DNA of 64,000 bases from Saccharimonas sp963524295. GTDB lineage: Bacteria; Patescibacteriota; Saccharimonadia; Saccharimonadales; Saccharimonadaceae. The stretch lies in the NCBI GenBank assembly GCA_963524295.1, contig CAURFZ010000001.1, positions 372,001 through 436,000 of the forward strand. The letters run 5' to 3'. Both the position numbers and the translations under genes were made by a program. The notes under the pieces are model-generated. The model was not told where the DNA came from, did no database searches, and worked only from the letters and a program-made list of their open reading frames with translations. This document shows, one piece after another, positions 51,377 to 59,488 of this stretch (the first letter of the stretch is position 1; each line of letters begins with the position of its first letter).

Positions 51377-52021
51377 TTATTCTTCGTTAATATATTCAAC
51401 GACAATATTACCAAATGGTGTTCTGTGCACAAAAGGTCCACCAAATCTATTATGTGAGACCTTAATGATGCTCGACGCAGATAGCTCATTAGCATAGAGT
51501 TCTATATTAGTCCTCAGATCATCATACTTCGTACCCTCTAATAAAGAGGAGAGTTTTTGATAGTTTACTAATCTCGTTCCAGCATCTTGCGGGTCACATT
51601 CACATTCAGAAAAATCTTTAGAATATATGTACGTTGCCAACCTTAAACTCTCAATACTTGCATTTTGTAGAATATTCTCAATTTTAGAGAAGTTTACAAA
51701 ATGGTTAGTGCTATCGTATGTCTCTTTTTTCAACATATTTCTTAAATATTTTCGACGTTGTTCTGAAGATTCGAAGTTATGCTTTATCCAGATATCATAA
51801 ACAAACGAGGCAAAGTCATCTGATTCTTCTATTTTGCTCACCACCTTATGAACATACTCATCAGAATTAAATAACTCACTACTCCTCTTTTGGGATAATG
51901 TACCAAACATCTCGACGGCAACACCCAAAGAAGCAGCGATAGTGGCTGCTACTGGACCCCCAGAAAATGCAGCTACACTCGATGCTACAGCCTTAACTAA
52001 TTCCTTTTTCGTCTCATTCAT
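51377..52021 (-). CDS. A/T-rich unknown gene translationally coupled to glyS
   Basis: 214 residues. Residues 1-35 form an Ala/Gly-rich helix pair (KAVASSVAAFSGGPVAATIAASLGVAVEMFG), like the membrane-inserting or packing segment of some immunity and abortive-infection proteins; the rest is a helical, Ser/Asn/Lys-rich domain. Family unknown. Its ATG overlaps the glyS stop codon (ATGA). It is much more A/T-rich than glyS and other neighbours, which suggests recent acquisition behind a housekeeping promoter. Confidence 0.55.
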   Translation of the reverse strand: MNETKKELVKAVASSVAAFSGGPVAATIAASLGVAVEMFGTLSQKRSSELFNSDEYVHKVVSKIEESDDFASFVYDIWIKHNFESSEQRRKYLRNMLKKETYDSTNHFVNFSKIENILQNASIESLRLATYIYSKDFSECECDPQDAGTRLVNYQKLSSLLEGTKYDDLRTNIELYANELSASSIIKVSHNRFGGPFVHRTPFGNIVVEYINEE

Positions 52022-53454
52022 ATCTCTGTTGCAGCCACCCGCCGCTGTTCCGTCGTATCTCGCTCGCGGACGGTGACGGTGCCGTCCTCCAGCGTCTGGA
52101 AGTCGATCACCACACAGTGCGGCGTGCCGATTTCGTCTTGGCGGCGGTAGCGTTTGCCGATGTTGCCGTTGTCGTCCCACATCACTCGGCCGGGGTTGGC
52201 TTTGGCGAGGCTCGCGTAGACTTCGCGGGCTTTTTCTACCAATTCTGGCTTGTTCTTCAGTAGTGGTGAAACGGCAAATTTGACCGGTGCTAAGTGCTCT
52301 GGCAATGCCAAATACACCCGCTTTTCACCATTTTGCTCGTCCTCGCGGTAGCTACTGGCCAGCACCGCCATCAGCGCCCGCTCCACGCCAAACGACGGCT
52401 CGATGACGTGCGGAACAAATTTTGTGTTCGTCCCCTTGACAGTGTACTCCATACTCTTGCCACTGGCACGCTGGATGTTCATCAAGTCAAAATCAGTCCG
52501 GTAGGCGATGCCCATCAACTCCTCACGACCAATCGGATAGTCGTATTCGATGTCGATCGTCTTTTTGCTGTAGTGCGCCCGATCCTCCGCCGGCACGTCC
52601 AGCTCGTGGATGTGCTCTGGTTTCAAACCCAATTCTGCCAAGAACGCATGCGTGCTGGCGAGTAGCTCATCAAACGCCTCCTGCCAATGCTCAGGATCGA
52701 CGAAATATTCAATCTCCATCTGCTCGAATTCCCGAGAGCGAAAGACGAAATCACGCGGCGCAATCTCATTACGAAACGCCTTGCCCTGCTGAGCGATACC
52801 AAATGGCAAGTTCGGGTAGAAACTATCGACGACATTTTTGAAATTAGTGAAGATGCCTTGGGCGGTTTCCGGGCGGAGATAAGAAATCGACTGTGGATCA
52901 TAGGTAATCGCCTTCGCACCATTAAGACCGCTCTTGTCGTCAGCACCCTCCATTGGCTCACCAATAGTCAACTCATTTTGCCCGCTAGCGCCAACAAACG
53001 TCTTGAACATCATATTAAACGTTCGCGATTTACTCAGCGGATTACCATCAGGGCTTTTGATGCCGCGCTCCGCAATCACCGCATCCATCTGCTCCATGGT
53101 CATACCGTCTGCGTCAACGCCATTGTCTTTAAGAATATGATCGGTGCGGTAGCGTCGGTGATTGACCGTGTCTTCGCACAGCGGATCGACGAAGGTATCG
53201 ACATGCCCACTCGCCTGCCACACCTTCTGATTCATCAAAATCGCCGCATCGACGCCGTACATGTCGTCGCGCTCATCAACAAACCGGCGCCACCACAGCT
53301 GCATAATATTGCGCTTGAGCGCCACACCCAGCGGGCCATAATCCCACGTACCACTCAGGCCGCCATACACGTCCGACCCCTGATATATAAAGCCGCGGCG
53401 CTTGCACAGGCTAATAATTGCTTCCATTGTTACATTACTCGTTGTGCTACTCAC
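52018..53454 (-). CDS. glyS: Glycyl-tRNA synthetase (alpha2 type)
   Basis: Charges tRNA-Gly. Class II core: LCKRRGFIYQGSDVYGGLSGTWDYGPLG at the N-terminus, motif 2 FRNEIAPRDFVFRSREFEQMEIEYF, and motif 3 EPSFGVERALMAVL; the anticodon-binding domain follows. Single-chain type as in Thermus and eukaryotes. GTG at 53454 chosen: GAGAAAGGA lies 5 nt upstream and it gives MSSTTSNVTMEAIISLCKRRG, the usual family start; the longer ORF reads through a leader hairpin (53468-53484). 478 residues. Confidence 0.92.
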   Translation of the reverse strand: MSSTTSNVTMEAIISLCKRRGFIYQGSDVYGGLSGTWDYGPLGVALKRNIMQLWWRRFVDERDDMYGVDAAILMNQKVWQASGHVDTFVDPLCEDTVNHRRYRTDHILKDNGVDADGMTMEQMDAVIAERGIKSPDGNPLSKSRTFNMMFKTFVGASGQNELTIGEPMEGADDKSGLNGAKAITYDPQSISYLRPETAQGIFTNFKNVVDSFYPNLPFGIAQQGKAFRNEIAPRDFVFRSREFEQMEIEYFVDPEHWQEAFDELLASTHAFLAELGLKPEHIHELDVPAEDRAHYSKKTIDIEYDYPIGREELMGIAYRTDFDLMNIQRASGKSMEYTVKGTNTKFVPHVIEPSFGVERALMAVLASSYREDEQNGEKRVYLALPEHLAPVKFAVSPLLKNKPELVEKAREVYASLAKANPGRVMWDDNGNIGKRYRRQDEIGTPHCVVIDFQTLEDGTVTVRERDTTEQRRVAATEI

Positions 53455-53467
53455 ACGCGTCCTTTCT

Positions 53468-53517
53468 CCGCGTTGGCAACGCGGCAGCTTCATGATTGGT
53501 TCTTTGGTATTATTATA
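53468..53517 (-). promoter_or_regulatory. glyS promoter and leader hairpin
   Basis: TATAAT (53512-53517), a leader of about 50 nt, and a perfect 7-bp hairpin CCGCGTT/AACGCGG with a 3-nt loop (53468-53484) directly before the Shine-Dalgarno. The hairpin may tune initiation. No T-box features seen. The 53518-53742 stretch holds only a doubtful 80-codon plus-strand ORF. Confidence 0.5.
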
Positions 53518-53742
53518 GCATTTTCCTAGAGTGGAGTATGTCTTATGGCCAAGCATGGCATTGATACCTCCATCTCAATAATCTCACGCTCTGTTCCAAG
53601 CAATTCACCGAACAAGAAAATATATGGAGGCCAGCGATCAAACAGACGGAAGAGTGCTGTGCATATAATCTGGCCGGAACATTTTCGGTGCGGTGAGTTA
53701 CTAGGGGGTGGCAGAGAGGATCTTGCAATCCAAGCTATAGCA

Positions 53743-54417
53743 TTACACTCCAGCATGCTGCCGTGCCACCAGCCAGCATTCGGGTAGGATGGCTAGCACA
53801 CCACCGACCTGTGCTACTACTGTGGGTGGGCGCGTGGCGAGTAGGCGGAGCAGCTTAATGTGCGCTGCGGTGATGTCGCCTTGATCGCTGAGGCGCAGGC
53901 CACGTTCTGACCCATCGTACATATACCGCCGCTCGGGCTGGAGGGGTTGGCCTACGACGTCGCGCAGCAGGTTAAGCTCGTAGCCCTGCAGCGCCGCATA
54001 ATGGATGGCTAGCCAGGCTTGAGTGAGCATGACGGGTACGCTAGGCTGATTGAGCCCCTCATATACCAAGCGCAGTACCTCATACCACGCTGGCTCGTCC
54101 AGTATGCGGCTAGCTTGTGTCACCAGCTGAATGGCAGCATAGCCAGCTTGTAGGCGGTCATAATCGGCCACGATTGTCTGATAATACTTCGTCAGGCGGG
54201 CCTGTGTTAGCACGCCTAGCTCGCTGCGCCCCTGACGGATGACGACATCGCTGATCGCAAAGAGTTCAACCGCCCCAGCTAGTCGGCTTTTTTCGCGCCG
54301 GACACCCTTGGCGATCACTGCCCGCTGCCCTTCTGGTGTAAGCAATTGCAGTACGCGGTCGGCCTCGCCATAGTTGGTGCGGCGCAGGACGATCGCTGTG
54401 GTGCGCTGCATACTCAT
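53743..54417 (-). CDS. recO: DNA repair protein RecO
   Basis: Mediator that loads RecA on SSB-coated DNA (RecFOR). N-terminal OB-fold: AIVLRRTNYGEADRVLQLLTPEGQRAVIAKGVRREKSRLAGAVELFA (about 9-55), followed by the helical domain with LYNLLRDV-like ELNLLRDVVGQP. 224 residues; the zinc-binding Cys cluster of some RecO proteins is missing. ATG at 54417 overlaps the response-regulator stop (ATGA), so it is co-translated with the two-component genes. Confidence 0.88.
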   Translation of the reverse strand: MSMQRTTAIVLRRTNYGEADRVLQLLTPEGQRAVIAKGVRREKSRLAGAVELFAISDVVIRQGRSELGVLTQARLTKYYQTIVADYDRLQAGYAAIQLVTQASRILDEPAWYEVLRLVYEGLNQPSVPVMLTQAWLAIHYAALQGYELNLLRDVVGQPLQPERRYMYDGSERGLRLSDQGDITAAHIKLLRLLATRPPTVVAQVGGVLAILPECWLVARQHAGV

Positions 54418-54806
54418 GTCACTACCTCGCTTGGGGTATACCTGCCTAGTACGTTCGTCACGTCGCTTGGGTGCATCGTTGTTTTGTCGAGCAGGGCAAC
54501 GACACCGTAGGGTGCGAGATCGGCTAGCGTCATGTCTCTCGCATTATTACTACAGATGATAATGGGGATACGTGCTGTATCGCTATACGATTGTAGCTCG
54601 TGGAGCAGTACCAGGCCATTCCCCCCGGGCATGAACATATCGAGGATGATCACCGCTGGAAGCGCCTCGTCGAGCGCTGCTATGCCAGCCAGCACATCGG
54701 CCGCGTAGACGGGTACCATGCCAGCTCGCTGCACCGCCGCAAGCTGCAGCTCAGCAAACCATTGGTCGTCGTCGATGACCAACACCCGCGGCGGCGATTG
54801 CGTCAT
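54414..54806 (-). CDS. Response regulator, receiver domain only
   Basis: 130 residues. Acidic pocket Asp12-14, phospho-acceptor Asp56 in IILDMFMP, Ser85 in IIICSNN and Lys107 in LLDKTTM. No output domain, so it acts through a partner, CheY-like. ATG at 54806 overlaps the kinase stop codon (ATGA) and has AGAGG 5 nt upstream; a long upstream frame is not coding. Confidence 0.88.
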   Translation of the reverse strand: MTQSPPRVLVIDDDQWFAELQLAAVQRAGMVPVYAADVLAGIAALDEALPAVIILDMFMPGGNGLVLLHELQSYSDTARIPIIICSNNARDMTLADLAPYGVVALLDKTTMHPSDVTNVLGRYTPSEVVT

Positions 54807-55540
54807 AATAACCTCTGTTGATACACCGCCTGAAGATCGATGTAAAAGGTCGCACCATCGCGGTGTCGAACTGCTCCAATTTGCGCCTCCATCGCGCTGG
54901 CAAATTGCCCTGCAATGTAGAGCCCTAGTCCACTGCTGCCTGGCCGGCTGTGCAATGGCTGTGCGCTGATGCCAAGGCGTTGCTCCAATTGCTGCCAGAG
55001 CGATGGCGGAATGGCTGGGCCGTAATCGCGCACCGCTAGGCGGATTACTTGGCCACCAGCTCGCCGGGAGAGTCGCACTACCACGGGTGCATCGCCTTCG
55101 CCACTGTAGTGAAGTGCGTTGTCGGCGAAGTTGCACAGGACGCGCCGCAGGAGGTCGCGGTTGCCAAGACCTACCACTGCCCGCCGCGGTAAGCGTACCG
55201 TCAGGCGACGCCCCTTGGCTGCGTAGAGTGGCTGGAGCTCGGCCACGACGTCGCGCGCCACCAACGCCAGATTGAGCGGCTCGATGCCAAATAACTCCTC
55301 GTGGAGACGGGTGGATTGCGTCAAGTCGGTGGTGAGGCGCAAGGCCCGCTCGCTGGTTAGTGCCATCCGCCGGGCTAGCTCGGCCACCTCGACGGGCGAC
55401 AGCCCCCCAGCCTCCAAGCTCAGCGCCAATTGCCGTAGCAGCGCCAGTGGCGACTTGAGGTCGTGTGCCGCCGCAACAAAGAGCGACGCCTCCCCCCAGG
55501 AAGCGCCGCTCATCATAACCGCATTCCCCTCCGTGCTCAT
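54803..55540 (-). CDS. Soluble sensor histidine kinase without a sensor domain
   Basis: 245 residues. H-box AAHDLKSPLALL (His26), N-box NFADNALHYS (about 137-146), G1 region RDYGPAIP and G2 GSSGLGLYIAGQF (201-213), as in HisKA/HATPase_c kinases. There is no membrane helix, PAS or GAF domain, so input must come from another protein or through the N-terminus. TGC-TACAAT (55550-55555) ends 9 nt before the ATG at 55540; ATGs at codons 9/10 are alternatives. Heads the HK-RR-recO operon. Confidence 0.85.
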   Translation of the reverse strand: MSTEGNAVMMSGASWGEASLFVAAAHDLKSPLALLRQLALSLEAGGLSPVEVAELARRMALTSERALRLTTDLTQSTRLHEELFGIEPLNLALVARDVVAELQPLYAAKGRRLTVRLPRRAVVGLGNRDLLRRVLCNFADNALHYSGEGDAPVVVRLSRRAGGQVIRLAVRDYGPAIPPSLWQQLEQRLGISAQPLHSRPGSSGLGLYIAGQFASAMEAQIGAVRHRDGATFYIDLQAVYQQRLL

Positions 55541-55581
55541 ACCAGCTGCATTGTAGCACAGATCGTCGCAATGTTCTATAT

Positions 55582-56247
55582 TTATTCGTTAAATTTAATG
55601 GTTTTTATCAGGGCTTCGTAGTCGTTATTAAATACGTCGGCATCCGTCCGCACCGTGAGCGTCCGGTCGCGCATCTTGATCACCACTGCGGTGCCGCGGA
55701 TATCTTTGCTAAAGTTCCCCTCCAGGCGCGTGCCTGTCAGGCCTTTGTCGTTGCTCCAGGCACTCGACTTCAGCTCACCTTTTTTGATCTGGCTGTCGTA
55801 GTCGGCCACCGCTTTGTCATAGATCTTCTGCTCAATGCTAATCCGAATGGCAATCTTCTGCGTATCTGTTATTGGTGGCACGACGCGGGGGTTGAGGTAC
55901 GCCTCATACGTCTTCCCACCACCCTCGCTCACATCAGTGGCTTGGTAGGCGCTCCAGGTCTTGGGATAATCAAAGGTCAGGCGGCCATAGTCATCTGGCC
56001 CAACGAACTGCAGCATCGGCTGCTTTTCACGCTCGGCAAATTTCTTCTCGTCTTCGTCTGCTTGTGTCTTCTTGGCCTCAGCTTGCGCTGCGGTAATCTT
56101 GCTATCGAGGTTGCTCTTGGCCTCGGTATAGTTGGTGTAGGCCCAGGCCGAAAACCCACCAAAGAGCACCACCAGCAGGGCCAGCCCAATAATGGCAAAG
56201 GTGCTGCCACTAAGAAAACTTCGTCGTTTGTAAGATTGCTTCGTCAT
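55582..56247 (-). CDS. Membrane-anchored protein with coiled coil and PsbP-like domain
   Basis: 221 residues. Basic N-terminus, one membrane helix (about 13-36), a coiled coil (about 42-73, EAKSNLDSKITAAQAEAKKTQADEDEKKFAERE), then an extracytoplasmic alpha/beta domain with GRLTFDYPKTWSAYQ ... TVRTDADVFNNDYEALIKTIKFNE, which has the opening and closing phrases of PsbP-like lipoprotein domains. Role unknown. TATAAT ends 6 nt before the ATG. Confidence 0.6.
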   Translation of the reverse strand: MTKQSYKRRSFLSGSTFAIIGLALLVVLFGGFSAWAYTNYTEAKSNLDSKITAAQAEAKKTQADEDEKKFAEREKQPMLQFVGPDDYGRLTFDYPKTWSAYQATDVSEGGGKTYEAYLNPRVVPPITDTQKIAIRISIEQKIYDKAVADYDSQIKKGELKSSAWSNDKGLTGTRLEGNFSKDIRGTAVVIKMRDRTLTVRTDADVFNNDYEALIKTIKFNE

Positions 56248-56292
56248 ATCTCTATTATACTTATGCCTGGGGCGATAGACAAGAGCGGGATG

Positions 56293-56802
56293 CTATTTGT
56301 GCTGTTCTGCTCGCACTTGATACAGCTTATGTGCGCCTTGCTCGCGCACTGGTGTCCAGCCAGGCACGGCAAAGGCGTAGGAAATGAACCATAGGTCTGT
56401 GCCAAGGCGGGTGGCTTGCTGCTGCACATGAGTGGCCATCCGAGCGATGTCGCGTGAGTCGCCAAAGGTGTAGACCACTGTGGTGCCAGTTGGAAAGTTC
56501 GTGCGGTAGAGGTTACCACACACCACCATCGCTTTGGTATCACCACGTAAACGCCAGCGCGAGAGCAGGACAAGGAGCGGGTTGAGCTCCACGCCAAAGG
56601 CTCGTGCGCCCTGCTGGCGGGCGACCTTCAAGACCACGCCATCGCCTGAGCCCATGTCCACCAAGCAATCCTCCGGTCCGAGGCTATAGAGCTGAGTCAG
56701 CGCCCGCTGCACATCTCGGCGGTGTGACGGCACATAGGGTGCCCCCGTTAGCGCTGTCACGCAAAACAGCAGGATAATGACGAGGAGTGCCCACCACATC
56801 AT
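56293..56802 (-). CDS. Membrane-anchored class I SAM methyltransferase-like protein
   Basis: 169 residues. One hydrophobic helix at the very N-terminus (WWALLVIILLFCVTALT), then motif I LVDMGSGDGVVLKVARQQG (about 47-65), an acidic ribose-binding position in FGVELNP, and motif-IV-like TVVYTFGD. The fold is that of a small methyltransferase; substrate unknown. Its ATG overlaps the xseB stop codon by 4 nt, so it belongs to the xseA-xseB operon. Confidence 0.65.
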   Translation of the reverse strand: MMWWALLVIILLFCVTALTGAPYVPSHRRDVQRALTQLYSLGPEDCLVDMGSGDGVVLKVARQQGARAFGVELNPLLVLLSRWRLRGDTKAMVVCGNLYRTNFPTGTTVVYTFGDSRDIARMATHVQQQATRLGTDLWFISYAFAVPGWTPVREQGAHKLYQVRAEQHK

Positions 56803-57191
56803 GAGGTGGCTGTGTCCTCTGTGATAATAGTTACTTTATTTTTGATCTCTCTCAAGCGCTGGTCGATCTGCTCGGCAACGCGTGCTGCCTGTTGGTAGCG
56901 TTCTACCGCCGCCTCGAGCTCAAACTCATCACTGTCAAACCACGCCAAGATCTCCTCCAGCTGCTCCATTTGCTCACGCAGTGAACGGTTATCTGCATTG
57001 CTCTGCTGGCCAGGCTGCGGCGGCGCTGATGGGCTTGCTGGTGTATTATTGGGCTGGCTATAATCCGGCGTGATTCCTTCTGCTGCAAGGGCCATTGCCA
57101 GTTGGTCGTCATCACTCAGCGCAGTACGCTTGGCCCGAGTGCTAGGTGTGGCGGATTTCGCCTGTTTCGTTGGTTGTTTTGCGTTCGACAT
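56799..57191 (-). CDS. xseB: Exodeoxyribonuclease VII small subunit with N-terminal extension
   Basis: 130 residues, about 65 more than typical. The C-terminal half (SLREQMEQLEEILAWFDSDEFELEAAVERYQQAARVAEQIDQRLREIKNKV, about 69-119) is the XseB helical hairpin that binds XseA. The extension is Lys/Thr/Ala- then Pro/Asn-rich and disordered. Overlaps the 3' end of xseA by 50 nt. Confidence 0.85.
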   Translation of the reverse strand: MSNAKQPTKQAKSATPSTRAKRTALSDDDQLAMALAAEGITPDYSQPNNTPASPSAPPQPGQQSNADNRSLREQMEQLEEILAWFDSDEFELEAAVERYQQAARVAEQIDQRLREIKNKVTIITEDTATS

Positions 57192-58275
57192 GGGTTACCT
57201 CCGCTGTTATCATATCGCTATATCGCTCAATAGTGATTGTCTGGCCGACGGTGGCCTGGCCGCGCACCAGCGCGTAGCCACGCGCTAGGGTTGCTGCAGG
57301 GTTATACAGCCGGAGCCGGGCCTGCAGCGCTGCGCACTGCTGCTCAAGCACCTGCTGCCGCCTGGCTAACTTCGCCCGAGCTTCGGCCAGCTGATGCTGC
57401 ACCGATACTAGCTCATCATCTACCGTGGTGATAATCGTTTGCTTCATTGTCTGCAGCTGTTCGGCTAGCCGCGCTTGCACTGCCGTGGCATCAGGTGTGA
57501 TGAGCTGAGCAGCGTTAGTCGGCGTGACAGCCCGAACGTCGGCGGCGAGGTCGGCCAATGTCTCATCGGTGTTGTGCCCCACCCCAACCACTGTTGGCAC
57601 GCGGCTTGCGGCGATTGCCCGCACCAACGCTTCGTCGTTAAAGACTTGCAAATCATCGGCGCTGCCGCCACCACGTACAATCGCCAGCACTTGTGGCACG
57701 GTTGCACGGCGGTTGCAGCGCTCAATGGCGCGGATGATCCGGTCGGCCGCGCCAGCACCCTGGACTGGCACTGCGTAGACATCGACCTGCATGCCGCCCC
57801 AGCGCTGGCCGATGATCGTCATAAAGTCGGCATAGCCTGCCGCCTGAGGGCTACTCACCACGGCAATGTGCTCGGGCCACTCGGGCACTGGCCGCTTGCG
57901 CTCTGGAGCAAAGAGCCCTTCTGCACTCAGGCGCTGGCGCAGCAGCTCGAAGTTTTTCTTAATGCTCCCCTGCCCGACTGGTCGCACCTGCTGCACGGTC
58001 AGGCTAAATTTGCCGCGCGCCGTAAGCTTGGGCACGGCTTGCACTGCCACTTGCATGCCATCCTCAAGCGCCACCCGGAGCTGCCACACCATCATAAAGC
58101 AGCTCACACTGCCCGTCTCGTCCTTGAGGTCAAAAAAGACAAACTTCCCCTGGCGCACCGCCATGCTGGCTACCTCACCCTCGACCGTCAGTACCGGAAA
58201 CGCCCCCTCCAGCACCTCGCTCGCACAGGCGAGGAAGTCGCTAACGCTCAGTGGTGGGAGGTTTGTCGCGTCCAT
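57142..58275 (-). CDS. xseA: Exodeoxyribonuclease VII large subunit
   Basis: Degrades single-stranded DNA from both ends. N-terminal OB fold (SVSDFLACASEVLEGAFPVLTVEGEVAS ... FVFFDLKDETGSVSCFMM, about 10-65), catalytic region IAVVSSPQAAGYADFMTII and VLAIVRGGGSADDLQVFNDEALVRAIAASRVPTVVGVGHNTDETLADLAAD, then the long coiled coil (about 270-325), and the late NPAATLARGYALVRG block. 377 residues, near normal. Starts inside the 3' end of the flippase-like gene. Confidence 0.94.
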   Translation of the reverse strand: MDATNLPPLSVSDFLACASEVLEGAFPVLTVEGEVASMAVRQGKFVFFDLKDETGSVSCFMMVWQLRVALEDGMQVAVQAVPKLTARGKFSLTVQQVRPVGQGSIKKNFELLRQRLSAEGLFAPERKRPVPEWPEHIAVVSSPQAAGYADFMTIIGQRWGGMQVDVYAVPVQGAGAADRIIRAIERCNRRATVPQVLAIVRGGGSADDLQVFNDEALVRAIAASRVPTVVGVGHNTDETLADLAADVRAVTPTNAAQLITPDATAVQARLAEQLQTMKQTIITTVDDELVSVQHQLAEARAKLARRQQVLEQQCAALQARLRLYNPAATLARGYALVRGQATVGQTITIERYSDMITAEVTHVERKTTNETGEIRHT

Positions 58276-59314
58276 AGCGCATGATGGTTAGTTGATAAAA
58301 TGCATAGCCAAACACCAGTGTAGTCACGATGGCAATCACGCGGTAGAGCATCGTCCCAGCAATGGCCTGGCCCTGGCTCACACCCGAGAGCGCCAAGATC
58401 CCGACCATGACCGCCTCATATGCACCAGCTCCACCAGGGGTGGCAACCACCGCCGCCATGGTCGTGGCCACGCCGTAGGCAATGAGAATTGATGCAGGAT
58501 TAACCGATACCCCCAGCGACTGGAAGGTCATCCAGAAGGGCAAGATCTCCATAATCGTAAAGACAATGCTCCAGACAAAGGGCTGCCACAGCAGCTTCTT
58601 GTCCCGCCGCAGCTCGAGGAAATCGGTGTGGAGGTCGTCGCAGTAGCGCCGTACCGCAGCTTCGTCCATCACCGGCTTTGTGCGCCGCAGGATACGCCGC
58701 GCTAGGCCATTGACCGTCAGTGTGATCTGATGCGCCGCCTTATGTAGCCGCTGCTGGCTCGTCAGCAAATATACTCCCAGTAGCGTGATCATCGTCAGGC
58801 AAAATACCAGTCCCCCGCTCATCAGGATAATCCAGCGGTTCACGCCGCTATCGATCGTCACTATTACCACCGCCACTGCAAGGAACAGTACCACTGCCAC
58901 AAAGCCCATGACATAGCGCACCATCTGGGCCATTGTCGCACGCCCCGTCGAGACGCCGTATTTGCGTAAGCGCCAGTTGGCGTATGATATACCGCTCAGG
59001 CCACCACTGGGGAAAGCGTGATTGACGAAGTTTAGCTCCAGCGACAAGCGCATCAGAGCAAAGGGGCTGACGTCGCGCACGAAGCCCTTTTGCCGCAGAT
59101 ATGAGAAGATCATCTCACCCGCCGCTAAATACCCCAACGCCGCCACTGGGAAGACGGCAATCAAGACCCATATATTGACCTGCTGCAGCAAGTGCCACGC
59201 CTGGAGAAGTTCGTGCCGCGACAAGAATAGAATCAAGGCGATCAGCACAAACGTCATAATACTCAGCCAGGTGCGGAAGGATAGCTGTTTTATTTTTTTG
59301 ATATATTTCTGCAT
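58241..59314 (-). CDS. LPG-synthase-TM/AglD-like membrane protein (UPF0104)
   Basis: 357 residues, about eight membrane helices. The signature segment RLSLELNFVNHAFPSGGLSGISYANWRLRKYG (about 88-119) and late YGVATTMAAVVATPGGAGAYEAVMVGIL are those of the lysylphosphatidylglycerol synthetase TM region and archaeal AglD, thought to flip or handle lipids. No aminoacyl-transferase domain is attached. TATAAT (59326-59331) ends 11 nt before the ATG. Heads the xseA-xseB-methyltransferase operon. Confidence 0.8.
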   Translation of the reverse strand: MQKYIKKIKQLSFRTWLSIMTFVLIALILFLSRHELLQAWHLLQQVNIWVLIAVFPVAALGYLAAGEMIFSYLRQKGFVRDVSPFALMRLSLELNFVNHAFPSGGLSGISYANWRLRKYGVSTGRATMAQMVRYVMGFVAVVLFLAVAVVIVTIDSGVNRWIILMSGGLVFCLTMITLLGVYLLTSQQRLHKAAHQITLTVNGLARRILRRTKPVMDEAAVRRYCDDLHTDFLELRRDKKLLWQPFVWSIVFTIMEILPFWMTFQSLGVSVNPASILIAYGVATTMAAVVATPGGAGAYEAVMVGILALSGVSQGQAIAGTMLYRVIAIVTTLVFGYAFYQLTIMRYGRDKPPTTER

Positions 59315-59488
59315 AGCTACGGTATATTATACCACGAGGCAGCGAGACAAACCGTTTCTAGCGCTTTATATCAAACTGCGTATGAAAGCACGCTGTATAA
59401 GCTTGAGAGTGGTCGACTACCCATATTAACGTACTGGTTCGTGCTATCACCCCTCCATTCTTATCCGCTTTTGCGCTATACTAGGCAT

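Noticed and set aside
53545..53787. 80-codon plus-strand ORF with a GGAG 8 nt upstream
   Set aside because: It overlaps the end of recO, and composition and protein sequence look non-coding; kept only as a doubtful possibility.
54414..54806. TGA read as glycine (code 25, as in Gracilibacteria)
   Set aside because: TGA serves as the terminal stop in the HK, RR, glyS and other genes in functional overlaps, so code 11 holds.
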